The notes under the pieces: generated by a model | Told to the model about the DNA's origin: nothing | Database searches by the model: none | Seen by the model: the letters and a program-made list of their open reading frames with translations, nothing else | In this document: piece by piece, positions 34,858-43,122 of the stretch | How the letters are laid out: each line of letters begins with the position of its first letter | Numbering within the stretch: position 1 is the stretch's first letter | Translations under genes and position numbers: made by a program | Source of the DNA: Methylobacterium sp. J-070 | GTDB taxonomy: Bacteria > Pseudomonadota > Alphaproteobacteria > Rhizobiales > Beijerinckiaceae | DNA: 64,000 bases | NCBI RefSeq assembly: GCF_022829385.1 | Contig: NZ_JAKSXX010000237.1 | Span: 1-64,000, forward strand | Direction of reading: 5' to 3'

Positions 34858-35874
34858 GTGCCCACTTTCCCCTTCTCGGCCATCGTCGGCCAGGACGAGA
34901 TGCGCCAGGCGCTGCTGATCGCCGCCGTGGACCCGGCCGTCGGCGGCGTGCTGGTCGTCGGCGACCGCGGCACCGGCAAGTCCACGGCGATCCGGGCGCT
35001 GGCCGCCCTGCTGCCGCCGATGCGGGCGGTGGTCGGCTGCCCGTACAATTGCGACCCCGACAGCCCCGCGGAGTCCTGCCCGCACTGCGCGAGCATGCCG
35101 GGCGCGCGGAGAAAGTCCGAAAAAAAACCGGTGCCGGTGGTGGACCTGCCGCTCGGCGCCACCGAGGACCGGGTGGTCGGCACCCTCGACCTGGAGCGGG
35201 CGCTCGGCGCCGGCGTGAAGGCGTTCGAGCCGGGGCTGCTCGCCCGGGCCAACCGCGGTTTTTTGTACATCGACGAGGTGAACCTGCTGGAGGACCACCT
35301 CGTCGACCTCCTGCTCGACGTGGCGGCGTCGGGCGTCAACACCGTCGAGCGCGAGGGGCTGTCGCTCCGCCATCCGGCCCGCTTCGTCCTGGTCGGCTCC
35401 GGCAACCCGGAGGAGGGGGAGCTGCGCCCGCAGCTGCTCGACCGGTTCGGGCTGGCCTGCGAGGTCGCGACCCCGAAGGACATCCCCACCCGCATCGCGG
35501 TGGTGCGCGCCCGCGACGCCTACGAGCGCGACCCGGAGGGCTTCTGCGCCGCGCACGCCCGGGACGAGACCGCGATCCGGAAGAGGATCCTGCTGGCGCG
35601 GGAGCGCCTGCCGGGCGTGACCGTGCCGGATGCCGCCCTGGAGCGGGCGGCCCGGCTCTGCCTGGCGCTCGGCACCGACGGCCTGCGCGGCGAGCTGACC
35701 CTGATGCGCACCGCCCGGGCGCTGGCCGCCCTCGACGGCGCCGGGGCGGTCACCGACGACCACCTCCGCCGGATCGCCCCGGCCTCCCTGCGCCACCGCC
35801 TGCGCCGGAACCCGCTCGACGAATCCGGATCCACCGCCCGGGTGGAACGCGCCCTGGCGGAGGTCTTCGCGTGA
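34858..35874 (+). CDS. bchI: Magnesium chelatase ATPase subunit I
   Basis: A 338-residue AAA+ ATPase that with BchD drives Mg2+ insertion by BchH. It opens with FPFSAIVGQDEMRQALL, then Walker A GDRGTGKST (residues 35-43), the CxxC-like CPYNCDPDSP segment, and Walker B GFLYIDEVNLLEDHL. The GTG at 34858 gives the usual N-terminus but lacks a good ribosome site. A TTG at 34828 is in frame and has GGGGG just upstream, supplied by the repeat, and would add 10 residues. bchD starts in its stop codon (GTGA). Confidence 0.95.
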   Translation: MPTFPFSAIVGQDEMRQALLIAAVDPAVGGVLVVGDRGTGKSTAIRALAALLPPMRAVVGCPYNCDPDSPAESCPHCASMPGARRKSEKKPVPVVDLPLGATEDRVVGTLDLERALGAGVKAFEPGLLARANRGFLYIDEVNLLEDHLVDLLLDVAASGVNTVEREGLSLRHPARFVLVGSGNPEEGELRPQLLDRFGLACEVATPKDIPTRIAVVRARDAYERDPEGFCAAHARDETAIRKRILLARERLPGVTVPDAALERAARLCLALGTDGLRGELTLMRTARALAALDGAGAVTDDHLRRIAPASLRHRLRRNPLDESGSTARVERALAEVFA

Positions 35875-37736
35875 CGGGGGCACCGCCTCTCCCTCCCCCC
35901 TCTGCGGGGGAGGGTGGCCCCCGAAGGGGGTCGGGCCGGGACAAAGTCCCGCAAGAGGGGCGACGCGACGGTGCGGGTTTCAGCACCCGACGCGACCTTT
36001 CCGGATCCGTCGCTCCCCTCTCCCGACCCGGCCTGACGGCCGGGCCTCCCTCCCCCGCAGAGGGGGGAGAGAGGGCGCCCGATCTGTGGGCCGATGCCCG
36101 CCGCGCCGCCCGTCTGCTCGCCGCCGACCCGCCCGCATTCGGAGGCGCAATCCTGCGCGCCGCCCCCGGTCCGGTGCGCGAGCGCTGGCTCGATCTCTTC
36201 CGGGGGATGCTCCCCCCCGCGACACCCTGGCGACGCCTGCCGCCCGGCATCGGCGACGACGGCCTGCTCGGCGGCCTCGATCTCGCCGCGACCCTGGCGG
36301 CGGGCCGCCCGGTCGCGCGGGGCGGCCTGCTGGCGGAGGCCGACGGCGGGATCGTCGTCGCGCCCATGGCGGAGCGCCTGCCGCCCGGCACCGCGTCCCG
36401 GCTCGCGGCCGCGCTCGACACCGGCACGGTCGCGGACCGAAACGCCCGGTTCGGCCTGATCCTGCTCGACGAGGGCGAGGCGGACGAGACGGTCGCCGAG
36501 GCCCTGGCCGACCGTCTCGCCTTCCGGATCGATCTCGGCGCCGTCGGGATCGCAGAGGCGGATGCGCATCCGCCGGAGCCGGAACCCGCCTCCGGCCCCG
36601 CGGAGCCCGACCCGGTCGGCAGTCTCTGCGCCCTGGCCGAGGCCTTCGGCGTCGCCTCGCTGCGCGGGCCGATCCTGGCCGCCCGGGTGGCGCGGGCGCT
36701 GGCCGGGGAGGGGCCGATCGGCCGGGCGGAGGTCACCGCAGCCGCGCGCCTCGTCTTGGCGCCGCGCGCCACGCGGCTGCCCGCTCCGGAGGAGGCCACC
36801 CCGGAGGAGCCTGTCCCGGAGACCGACGAGACGCCGCCGGCGGATCCCCCCGCGGAGGCGGCGGAACCGGCCGCCGCGGACACGCCCGACGACGTCGTTC
36901 TGGAGGCGGTGCGCGCCGCCATCCCGCCCAACCTCCTCGATCAGCTGCTGGCGGGTCAGCCGCGTCTCTCGGCCGCCAAGGCCGGACGGGTCGGGCAGGC
37001 GGCGGCGTCCCGCACCGGTCGGCCGGTGGGCAGCCGGCGGGGCGACCCGCGGCGGGGCCGCCTCGACCTGCTCGGCACCCTGCGGGCGGCGGCGCCCTGG
37101 CAGGCCGTGCGGCGCGCGGGGGCGGAGCCGCGACCGATCGTGGTCCGGCGCGACGATCTTCGGATCCGGATCCTGCGGCAGCGGACCGAGACCACCACGG
37201 TGTTCTGCGTCGATGCCTCGGGCTCGGCCGCCCTGGAGCGGCTGGCGGAGGCCAAGGGCGCGGTCGAGCTGCTGCTGGCCGAGGCCTATATCCGGCGCGA
37301 CCGGGTGGCGCTGGTGGCGTTCAGGGGGCGCGGCGCGGAGCTGGTCCTGCCGCCGACCCGCTCGCTGACCCGGGCCAAACGCGGCCTCGCGGGGCTTCCG
37401 GGCGGGGGCGGCACGCCGCTCGCGGCGGGGATCGACGCCGCGGTCGCGGTGGCGCTGGGCGTGCGCCGGAGCGGCAGCCGGCCGGCCATCGTGCTGCTCA
37501 CCGACGGGCGCGCCAACGTGGCGCGGTCGGGGGAGGGCGGCCGCGCCCAAGCCGGCGCGGAGGCCCTGCGGGCGGCCCGGGCCGCGCGGGCGGCCGGGGT
37601 GCCCGCCCTCGTGGTCGATACCGGGAACCGGGGCGAGGAGGCCCGGGCGGTGGCGGACGCGATGGGCGCCCGCTACCTGAAGCTGCCGCGCGCCGAGGCC
37701 GGTCAGCTCAGCGCGGCGGTGCGCGCGGCGCTCTGA
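35871..37736 (+). CDS. bchD: Magnesium chelatase subunit D with repeat-derived N-terminal head
   Basis: A 621-residue partner of BchI. It has a degenerate AAA+ domain (DLWADARRAARLLAADPPAF onward), an acidic Pro-rich linker (residues ~305-340) and a C-terminal integrin-I domain with the MIDAS motif DASGS at 448-452. BchD couples ATPase hexamers to BchH. The GTG start overlaps the bchI stop. Residues about 5-67 are not family sequence. They are encoded by a copy of the palindromic repeat and include VAPLSRPGLTAGPPSPAEGG, the same peptide as in the BchM tail. Family homology resumes at about residue 68. Confidence 0.93.
   Translation: MTGAPPLPPPSAGEGGPRRGSGRDKVPQEGRRDGAGFSTRRDLSGSVAPLSRPGLTAGPPSPAEGGERAPDLWADARRAARLLAADPPAFGGAILRAAPGPVRERWLDLFRGMLPPATPWRRLPPGIGDDGLLGGLDLAATLAAGRPVARGGLLAEADGGIVVAPMAERLPPGTASRLAAALDTGTVADRNARFGLILLDEGEADETVAEALADRLAFRIDLGAVGIAEADAHPPEPEPASGPAEPDPVGSLCALAEAFGVASLRGPILAARVARALAGEGPIGRAEVTAAARLVLAPRATRLPAPEEATPEEPVPETDETPPADPPAEAAEPAAADTPDDVVLEAVRAAIPPNLLDQLLAGQPRLSAAKAGRVGQAAASRTGRPVGSRRGDPRRGRLDLLGTLRAAAPWQAVRRAGAEPRPIVVRRDDLRIRILRQRTETTTVFCVDASGSAALERLAEAKGAVELLLAEAYIRRDRVALVAFRGRGAELVLPPTRSLTRAKRGLAGLPGGGGTPLAAGIDAAVAVALGVRRSGSRPAIVLLTDGRANVARSGEGGRAQAGAEALRAARAARAAGVPALVVDTGNRGEEARAVADAMGARYLKLPRAEAGQLSAAVRAAL
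35891..36074. repeat. Palindromic repeat family A, copy within bchD 5' end
   Basis: About 184 bases with the same inverted arms as the bchM copy (left at 35891-35914, right at about 36048-36071). It has a different middle and a nearly identical right half. It remains open in the bchD frame and encodes the N-terminal head. Confidence 0.85.
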
Positions 37737-37754
37737 GCGCCGCCGCCGGCCATC

Positions 37755-37901
37755 TCAGAGATGGGCGCTGACGCCGAGATCGGCGAGGCGCTGGTGGTGG
37801 GCGAGCCACGCGGTCAGCATGTCGCGGACGATGGCGCGGAAGTTCCAAGCGCCGGAAGCCGGGGCGGCGATGTTCTGGGTCGAGGAGGTGAAGAGGATCA
37901 T
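37755..37901 (-). CDS. Small hypothetical protein between bchD and bchO
   Basis: A 48-residue ORF on the strand opposite to its neighbours, start ATG at 37901 with GGAGAAGG directly upstream. The peptide (MILFTSSTQNIAAPASGAWN, ending RLADLGVSAHL) resembles only loosely the C-terminal L-x-D-[IL]-G-[IL]-S pattern of DUF1127 proteins, so the family is unsure. It is convergent with bchD and divergent from bchO. A longer in-frame extension upstream looks less likely. Confidence 0.55.
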   Translation of the reverse strand: MILFTSSTQNIAAPASGAWNFRAIVRDMLTAWLAHHQRLADLGVSAHL

Positions 37902-38111
37902 GGCCTTCTCCGAAGTCGGGGGACGTGTCTTGTTCTTGGTCGGGCGTAGGATGCCGATCCTGTTGCGCCGCAGCAATCGGGCTGCGCTCAGCCGTGGCAT
38001 GCGGCTGCCGCATGGGATTGTTCAGCTTTACGAAATACTTCCGCTCCTGCACGATAGCGCCTCGGCGTTCCTCGGGGCCGCCGGGAATGCTGCAATGCGG
38101 GATGATCGTGC

Positions 38112-39011
38112 ATGCTGACGCCGTTCGATCCGGACCGGCCCGACTGGGCGGTCGAGGGGCGCGACTGGCCGCACCGGGAGGCGAGCCGCTTCGTCGAGGC
38201 GGCGGGCCTGCGCTGGCATGTCCAGGACTTCGGCCCTCCGGAGGCGCCGACGCTGCTGCTGCTGCACGGCACCGGGGCGGCGACCCATTCGTGGCGCGGT
38301 CTGGCGCCGCTGCTGGCGCGGGATTTCCGCGTGATCGCCCCGGACCTGCCGGGCCACGGTTTCACCGATCCGCTGCCCGATGCCGACCTGTCGCTCCCCG
38401 GCATGGCCCGGGCCGTCAGCGGCCTCGTGGCGGCGCTCGGGCGGCCTCCGGCGCTGGCGGCCGGTCACTCGGCCGGCGCAGCCGTGCTGGCGCGGATGTG
38501 CCTCGACGGCACCCTCGCGCCCCGCCTGCTGGCCGCGTTCAACGGCGCCCTGGCGCCGCTACCGGGGGCCGCCAGCCTGCTGTTTCCCAGCATGGCCCGG
38601 CTCCTGTTCCTCAACCCCTTCACCCCGAGGATCTTCGCCTGGACGGCGGACCGGTCCGCCGCCAAGCGGCTGATCGAGGGGACCGGCTCGCGCCTCGATC
38701 CCGAGGGCGTCGATCTCTACCGGCGGCTCTTCGCGCGGGCGGGCCATGTCCGCGGGGCGCTCGGCATGATGGCGAACTGGGATCTCGCCGGGCTCCATGG
38801 GGCGCTGCCGGGTCTGGCGACCCGGACCCTGCTGATCGTCGGCGGCGACGATCGGGCGATCCTGCCCGACACCGCCTTCGCGGTGCGCGACCGCCTGCCG
38901 GATGCCCGGGTGGCGCTGCTCCGCGGCCTCGGCCACCTCGCCCACGAGGAGGCGCCGGTGCGCGTGGCGGAGGCGCTGACCGAGGAGGCGCGGGCCGTCG
39001 GCATCCTGTGA
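38112..39011 (+). CDS. bchO: BchO, alpha/beta hydrolase of magnesium chelatase cluster
   Basis: A 299-residue alpha/beta hydrolase with HGTGAATHSW near the oxyanion loop, the nucleophile elbow AAGHSAGAAV, and C-terminal His in RGLGHLAHEEAP. The family N-terminus DWPHREASRFVEAAGLRWHVQ is clear. BchO usually follows bchI-bchD and is thought to help magnesium chelation, though the reaction is not settled. It is separated from bchD by 375 bases that hold a small opposite-strand ORF, unlike the tight spacing in Rhodobacter. Confidence 0.93.
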   Translation: MLTPFDPDRPDWAVEGRDWPHREASRFVEAAGLRWHVQDFGPPEAPTLLLLHGTGAATHSWRGLAPLLARDFRVIAPDLPGHGFTDPLPDADLSLPGMARAVSGLVAALGRPPALAAGHSAGAAVLARMCLDGTLAPRLLAAFNGALAPLPGAASLLFPSMARLLFLNPFTPRIFAWTADRSAAKRLIEGTGSRLDPEGVDLYRRLFARAGHVRGALGMMANWDLAGLHGALPGLATRTLLIVGGDDRAILPDTAFAVRDRLPDARVALLRGLGHLAHEEAPVRVAEALTEEARAVGIL

Positions 39012-39123
39012 GCGGATCCGCGCGGAGCGGGCGGCTGCGGGACTGGCGCCGGCCTTGCCTGGGTCGTAGAGCCTCCCGCGGGTTTCAACGCGCGGCAAGA
39101 CCAGGACAGGAGTGGCCAGGACG

Positions 39124-39909
39124 ATGGCGAGACCCGTGATCGGCGTCATCGGCAATGCACGCCTGATCGATAACCGGTTTCCGGCCCAGATCGTCGGCGA
39201 GAACAACATGCGCGCCGTGGCCGCCGTGGCCGGCGCCCTGCCCCTGATGTTCGCCGCCGCCCCGGCGATCACCGATCTCGGCGACCTCCTCGACACGGTG
39301 GACGGGATCCTGCTCACCGGCGGGCGCGCCAACGTCCATCCGACCCGGTTCAACGCGGCGCCCTGCGCGGCCCACGAACCCTACGACGAGTCCCGCGACG
39401 CCGTGGCGCTGCCGCTGGTCGAGGCCTGCGTGGCGCGCGGCGTGCCGCTGTTCGGCATCTGCCGCGGCTTCCAGGAGATGAACGTCGCCTTCGGCGGCAG
39501 CCTGCACCCGGAGATCCGCGATCTGCCCGGGCGCCTCAATCACCGGATGCCGCGGCTCGAGAACGGCGAGATCCACCCCGACCTGGAAGTGATCTTCGCC
39601 GACCGCCACGCGGTCCACCTGACCCCGGGGGGCGCCTTCGCGACCTTGCTGCAGCGGGAGACGATCCGGGTGAACTCCCTGCACGGCCAGGGCATCCTGC
39701 AGCCGGGGGTCCGGGTCGTCACCGAGGGCATCGCCGAGGACGACACGATCGAGGCGATCCGCATCAGCGAGGCTCCGGGCTTCGCCCTGGGCGTGCAGTG
39801 GCACGCGGAGCACGATCCCGCGACGAACCCGATCAACCGCGCCCTGTTCGAGGCCTTCGGGAGCGCGGCGGCGGCGCATCGCGCCGCAAGGCGCAGCGGC
39901 CGGAGCTGA
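39124..39909 (+). CDS. Gamma-glutamyl-gamma-aminobutyrate hydrolase family (class I glutamine amidotransferase-like)
   Basis: A 261-residue PuuD-like hydrolase of the peptidase C26 family. The nucleophile is the Cys in FGICRGFQEMNVAFGG, and the catalytic His is in VQWHAEHDP near the end. LLTGGRANVHP is the family glycine loop. These enzymes release glutamate from gamma-glutamyl amides such as gamma-glutamyl-GABA. The ATG at 39124 is used; a GTG 12 bases earlier is possible. With the two next genes it may form a nitrogen-compound pathway. Confidence 0.92.
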   Translation: MARPVIGVIGNARLIDNRFPAQIVGENNMRAVAAVAGALPLMFAAAPAITDLGDLLDTVDGILLTGGRANVHPTRFNAAPCAAHEPYDESRDAVALPLVEACVARGVPLFGICRGFQEMNVAFGGSLHPEIRDLPGRLNHRMPRLENGEIHPDLEVIFADRHAVHLTPGGAFATLLQRETIRVNSLHGQGILQPGVRVVTEGIAEDDTIEAIRISEAPGFALGVQWHAEHDPATNPINRALFEAFGSAAAAHRAARRSGRS

Positions 39910-40206
39910 TCCCCGGCGGCACCCGGCGCGATCGCAGTCGATCGCCGATCCGCACCAACATAGATCAGCCCGATGCGAGGCCTCGTGAGTCGTTGCCGAC
40001 TTAACCTATGTTTCTTGCAGACGCCTGAACCGCGGGAGATCTTGCGGATCCTCCCCGAAACCTTGTCGCGGGGGCGGCTGATTTACCTTGTCCCCGGACG
40101 ACCTGTCGCAGGACGGAACGGCGCCCCGATGCCCGGGTTGCCGGAGTCCCGCACAGCGCCTGCCTCCACCCGAAGCAGGCCTGCGCAGACTTCAGGCACG
40201 GACCAC

Positions 40207-40965
40207 ATGCAGCTTCCCCGCGACGATCGAGAGCACCCGAGGGCCGAGGCCTTCCGGGCGTTCATCCGGAACCCGCCCTTCCCCTGCGTCGGCGCCAAGT
40301 CGGCGCTGTCGCGCGGCCGCATGCGGATCGTGGTCGCCCGGGACATCACCTCCGGCTGGGACGACATGCGCATCTACCCGGCGCTGCTCGCTTTCGTGGC
40401 GCAGTACCGGGAGGCCCCCGACCTGTTCCAGAGCTTCGCGGTCGTGTTCGAGGGGCCCGGCGACCTGTCGGAGGAGGCGTTCGAGCACAATCTCTGGGCG
40501 CGGGCGCAGTCGCTGACCGACAAGGATGCCTGGCTCGGCCAGCCCCACGATGCCCGGGTGGCCACCGACCCCGACAACCCGCACTTCTCCCTGAGCTTCG
40601 GCGGGGAGGCCTTCTTCGTGGTCGGCCTGCACCCGAACGCGAGCCGGCCGGCGCGTCGCTTCTCCTCGCCCGTCCTGGTCTTCAACCTGCACGCGCAGTT
40701 CGAGCGGTTGCGCGCGGAGGGCCGCTACGAGAAGCTGCGCGCCTCGATCCTGGAGCGGGACACGGCGCTCGCCGGCAGCGTGAATCCGATGCTGGCGCGC
40801 CACGGCGACAGCTCGGAGGCCCGCCAGTACAGCGGCCGCGTGGTGGGCGCGGAGTGGCGCTGCCCGCTCCAGGGCCGTCCCGACGGCCCGTCGGCGCCCC
40901 CGCAGGACGACTGGCGTCCGCCGGCCCTTCCCCTGGACCACACCCTGCCGGGCTTCGGAGCGTGA
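40207..40965 (+). CDS. YqcI/YcgG (GntA-like) family protein
   Basis: A 252-residue member of the YqcI/YcgG family. Visible marks are AFRAFIRNPPFPCVGAKSAL near the start, DPDNPHFSLSFGGEAFFVVG in the centre and SSPVLVFNLHAQFERLR. One family member, GntA of guanitoxin synthesis, is a heme-dependent N-hydroxylase, so N-oxygenation is possible here, but the substrate is unknown. The frame extends upstream to 39973 without family match; the ATG at 40207 gives the family N-terminus. It sits 8 bases before a DUF1989 gene, a pair often seen together. Confidence 0.8.
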   Translation: MQLPRDDREHPRAEAFRAFIRNPPFPCVGAKSALSRGRMRIVVARDITSGWDDMRIYPALLAFVAQYREAPDLFQSFAVVFEGPGDLSEEAFEHNLWARAQSLTDKDAWLGQPHDARVATDPDNPHFSLSFGGEAFFVVGLHPNASRPARRFSSPVLVFNLHAQFERLRAEGRYEKLRASILERDTALAGSVNPMLARHGDSSEARQYSGRVVGAEWRCPLQGRPDGPSAPPQDDWRPPALPLDHTLPGFGA

Positions 40966-40973
40966 GACCAGCC

Positions 40974-41570
40974 ATGACCGAAGCGGACGTGCAGCGGATC
41001 GAACCGCGCTCCGGCGTCGCCTTCACCCTCGACCGGGGCCAGCGCCTGACGGTGATCGATCCGCGCGGCGAGCAGGTCGCCGACCTCGTGGCCTACAACC
41101 GCCACGACACGGGCGAGGTGATCTCCTCCGGGCGGACCCTCGACTACGCCAGCCGGATCTACCTGACCACCGGCGACCCGCTCTACTCGAACCGCTCGAA
41201 CGTGCTGCTGCGCATCGTCGAGGACACGGTGGGGCGGCACGACTTCCTGCTGACGCCGTGCTCGGCCGACACGTTCCGGATCATCTACGGCGACGCCGAC
41301 CCGCATCGGGGCTGCTTCGGCAACCTCGCCGCCGCGCTCGCCCCCTACGGCATCGCGCCGGACGCGATCCCGGTGGCGTTCAACTGCTTCATGAACGTGC
41401 CGATCGACGGCGCCACCGGCGCGCTCACGGTCGAGCCCCCGCTCAGCCGGGCCGGCGACCGGATCGCGTTCGTCGCCGAGACCGACCTGATCGTCGGCCT
41501 GACCGCCTGCTCGGCCCTGCAATCGAACAACGGCAGCTTCAAGCCGATCCACTACCGGATCGACGCGTAG
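40974..41570 (+). CDS. DUF1989 (urea-carboxylase-associated) family protein
   Basis: A 198-residue protein of the DUF1989 family. Family marks: VIDPRGEQVADLVAYNRHD, LLTPCSADTFRIIYG and VAFNCFMNVPIDG, with conserved Cys that may bind a metal. Some members sit beside urea carboxylase and relate to guanidine or carboxyguanidine metabolism; a function for this one is not proven. Follows the YqcI/YcgG gene by 8 bases, so the two are probably one operon. No carboxylase is nearby. Confidence 0.88.
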   Translation: MTEADVQRIEPRSGVAFTLDRGQRLTVIDPRGEQVADLVAYNRHDTGEVISSGRTLDYASRIYLTTGDPLYSNRSNVLLRIVEDTVGRHDFLLTPCSADTFRIIYGDADPHRGCFGNLAAALAPYGIAPDAIPVAFNCFMNVPIDGATGALTVEPPLSRAGDRIAFVAETDLIVGLTACSALQSNNGSFKPIHYRIDA

Positions 41571-41670
41571 CGCCGGTCGACACGCCGGCCGGCCCGGGAG
41601 CCGACGCGGGCCGGGCCGGGCACGTGGTCGATCGCGACAGCGGATCCGCGTGAACCGACCCGAGGGGGCG

Positions 41671-41787
41671 CCTCCCCGCTCCCTTGCGGGGAGGGGTCAG
41701 GGGGTGGGGGTGGTGCCGGGTGCGGCTCGGCGGTGCCGTCTGCGCCACCCTTACCTCCAACGCCTCTCCGCAAGGGGGGAGGAGAGC
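41671..41787. repeat. Diverged palindromic repeat, family A-like
   Basis: Between the DUF1989 gene and the P450 gene. Left arm CTCCCTTGCGGGGAGGGG and right arm CGCCTCTCCGCAAGGGGGGA pair imperfectly around a GT-rich/AC-rich loop. It resembles family A but with CTTGCGG instead of CTGCGGG. It may also end transcription of both convergent genes. Confidence 0.6.
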
Positions 41788-41859
41788 GCGTCGCGCTTCG
41801 TGATTTGCTTCAGACAGAAAACGCTTCAACATCCGGCACCGCACGAGCGAGGCCAGCCC

Positions 41860-43113
41860 TCACGCGATCCCGTCGATCGCAATCCGCAGATGCTTCGGCC
41901 CGCGCAAGGCCGCGCCGGATCGGTAGGGCGGCGGGTCCTCGATCAGGCGCGGCGCCTTCAGCCGCGCGGCGAGGGCGGTCAGCGCCGCCTCGGCCTCGAA
42001 CCGGGCGAGGGGCGCGCCGACGCAGTAGTGCAGGCCGCCGCCGAAACCGAGATGGCGGATGCCGCTGCGGTCCGGATCGAACCGGTCGGGGTCGGGGAAC
42101 ACGGTCTCGTCGCGGTTGCCCGAGGCCAGCAGCAGCACGAGGTCGGCGCCTTCGGGGATCGTGACCCCGGCGATGTCGATGGCGCTGAGGGTCCGGCGGG
42201 TCCGGAACTGCACCGGCGGCTCGTAGCGCAGGAGTTCCTCGATCAGGCGCGGCGCCCGGAGCGGGTCCCGGCGCAGGCGCTCCAGTTCCGCCGGATGGCG
42301 CAGCAGGGTCAGCAGGCCGTTGGTGATCAGGTTCACGGTGGTCTCGTGGCCGGCCACCAGCATCAGGATCGCCGTGGCGATCAGGTCGTAATCACCCATC
42401 TTCACCCCGGCCGGGGTGGCGTGGTTGGCGAGCCCCGACAGCATGTCGTCCTGCGGATGCCTGCGCTTGTCCTTGATCAGGTCGGCCATGTAGCCGCCGA
42501 TGGCGTCGAAGGTCCGGCTGTTTGCCGCGCGGATCTCCGGATCGGACAGGCTGTCGGGTTCGAGGGCGGTGGCGAGCTGCGTCGCCCAGCCGTGGAACTT
42601 CGGCTCGTCCTCCCGGGGCACGCCGAACAGCTCGCAGATCACCGTCACGGGGAGCGGGTAGGCGAGGTCGTCGACCGCGTCGATCTCCCGGGCGCCGCAT
42701 TTCTCGTCGAGCAGGTCGGCGACCAGCCGGTCGGAGCGGGCGCGCATCGCCTGGACGCGCTCCCGGCTGAACTGGTGCATCACCGCCGAGCGCAGGGCAT
42801 CGTGGTCCGGCGGATCGCGGAAGATGAAGACCCGGTGCCGGTCCATCATCCAGTCCTTGAGCGGCTTGACGATCAGGTCGGTGAGCGGATTGCCGGTGCG
42901 TGGACGGTCGGCCGGGGGGAGGGTCTCGGAGCTGACCCGGGGGTCCTGCAGCAGGCTCGCGATGGTGCCGTGGGTCGCCGCGACCCAGGTCCCCTCCGGG
43001 GTGCCGTCGTCCTGGCACGAGACCGGATTTTGCCGCAGCCTCGCGTAGACCGGGTAGGGGTTGGCGCGGTTGGCGAAGTCCTTGACCTGGCCGAGGAGGG
43101 TAGCGTCGGACAT
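41860..43113 (-). CDS. Cytochrome P450
   Basis: A 417-residue soluble bacterial P450. The heme-ligand loop LGFGGGLHYCVGAPLAR places the thiolate at Cys364. The I-helix oxygen-activation motif is VAGHETTV, and the K-helix ExxR is in EELLRYEPP. The closest type by features is the bacterial class I group that takes electrons from ferredoxin. The ferredoxin reductase and ferredoxin genes lie immediately upstream on the same strand and should be its redox partners. Substrate unknown. Confidence 0.95.
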   Translation of the reverse strand: MSDATLLGQVKDFANRANPYPVYARLRQNPVSCQDDGTPEGTWVAATHGTIASLLQDPRVSSETLPPADRPRTGNPLTDLIVKPLKDWMMDRHRVFIFRDPPDHDALRSAVMHQFSRERVQAMRARSDRLVADLLDEKCGAREIDAVDDLAYPLPVTVICELFGVPREDEPKFHGWATQLATALEPDSLSDPEIRAANSRTFDAIGGYMADLIKDKRRHPQDDMLSGLANHATPAGVKMGDYDLIATAILMLVAGHETTVNLITNGLLTLLRHPAELERLRRDPLRAPRLIEELLRYEPPVQFRTRRTLSAIDIAGVTIPEGADLVLLLASGNRDETVFPDPDRFDPDRSGIRHLGFGGGLHYCVGAPLARFEAEAALTALAARLKAPRLIEDPPPYRSGAALRGPKHLRIAIDGIA

Positions 43114-43122
43114 GCGGTCTCC

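Noticed and set aside
33447..35870. Continuous plus-strand frame joining hemA and bchI regions to bchD
   Set aside because: The part before 35871 is an off-frame reading of hemA and bchI; only the part from 35871 is a real gene.
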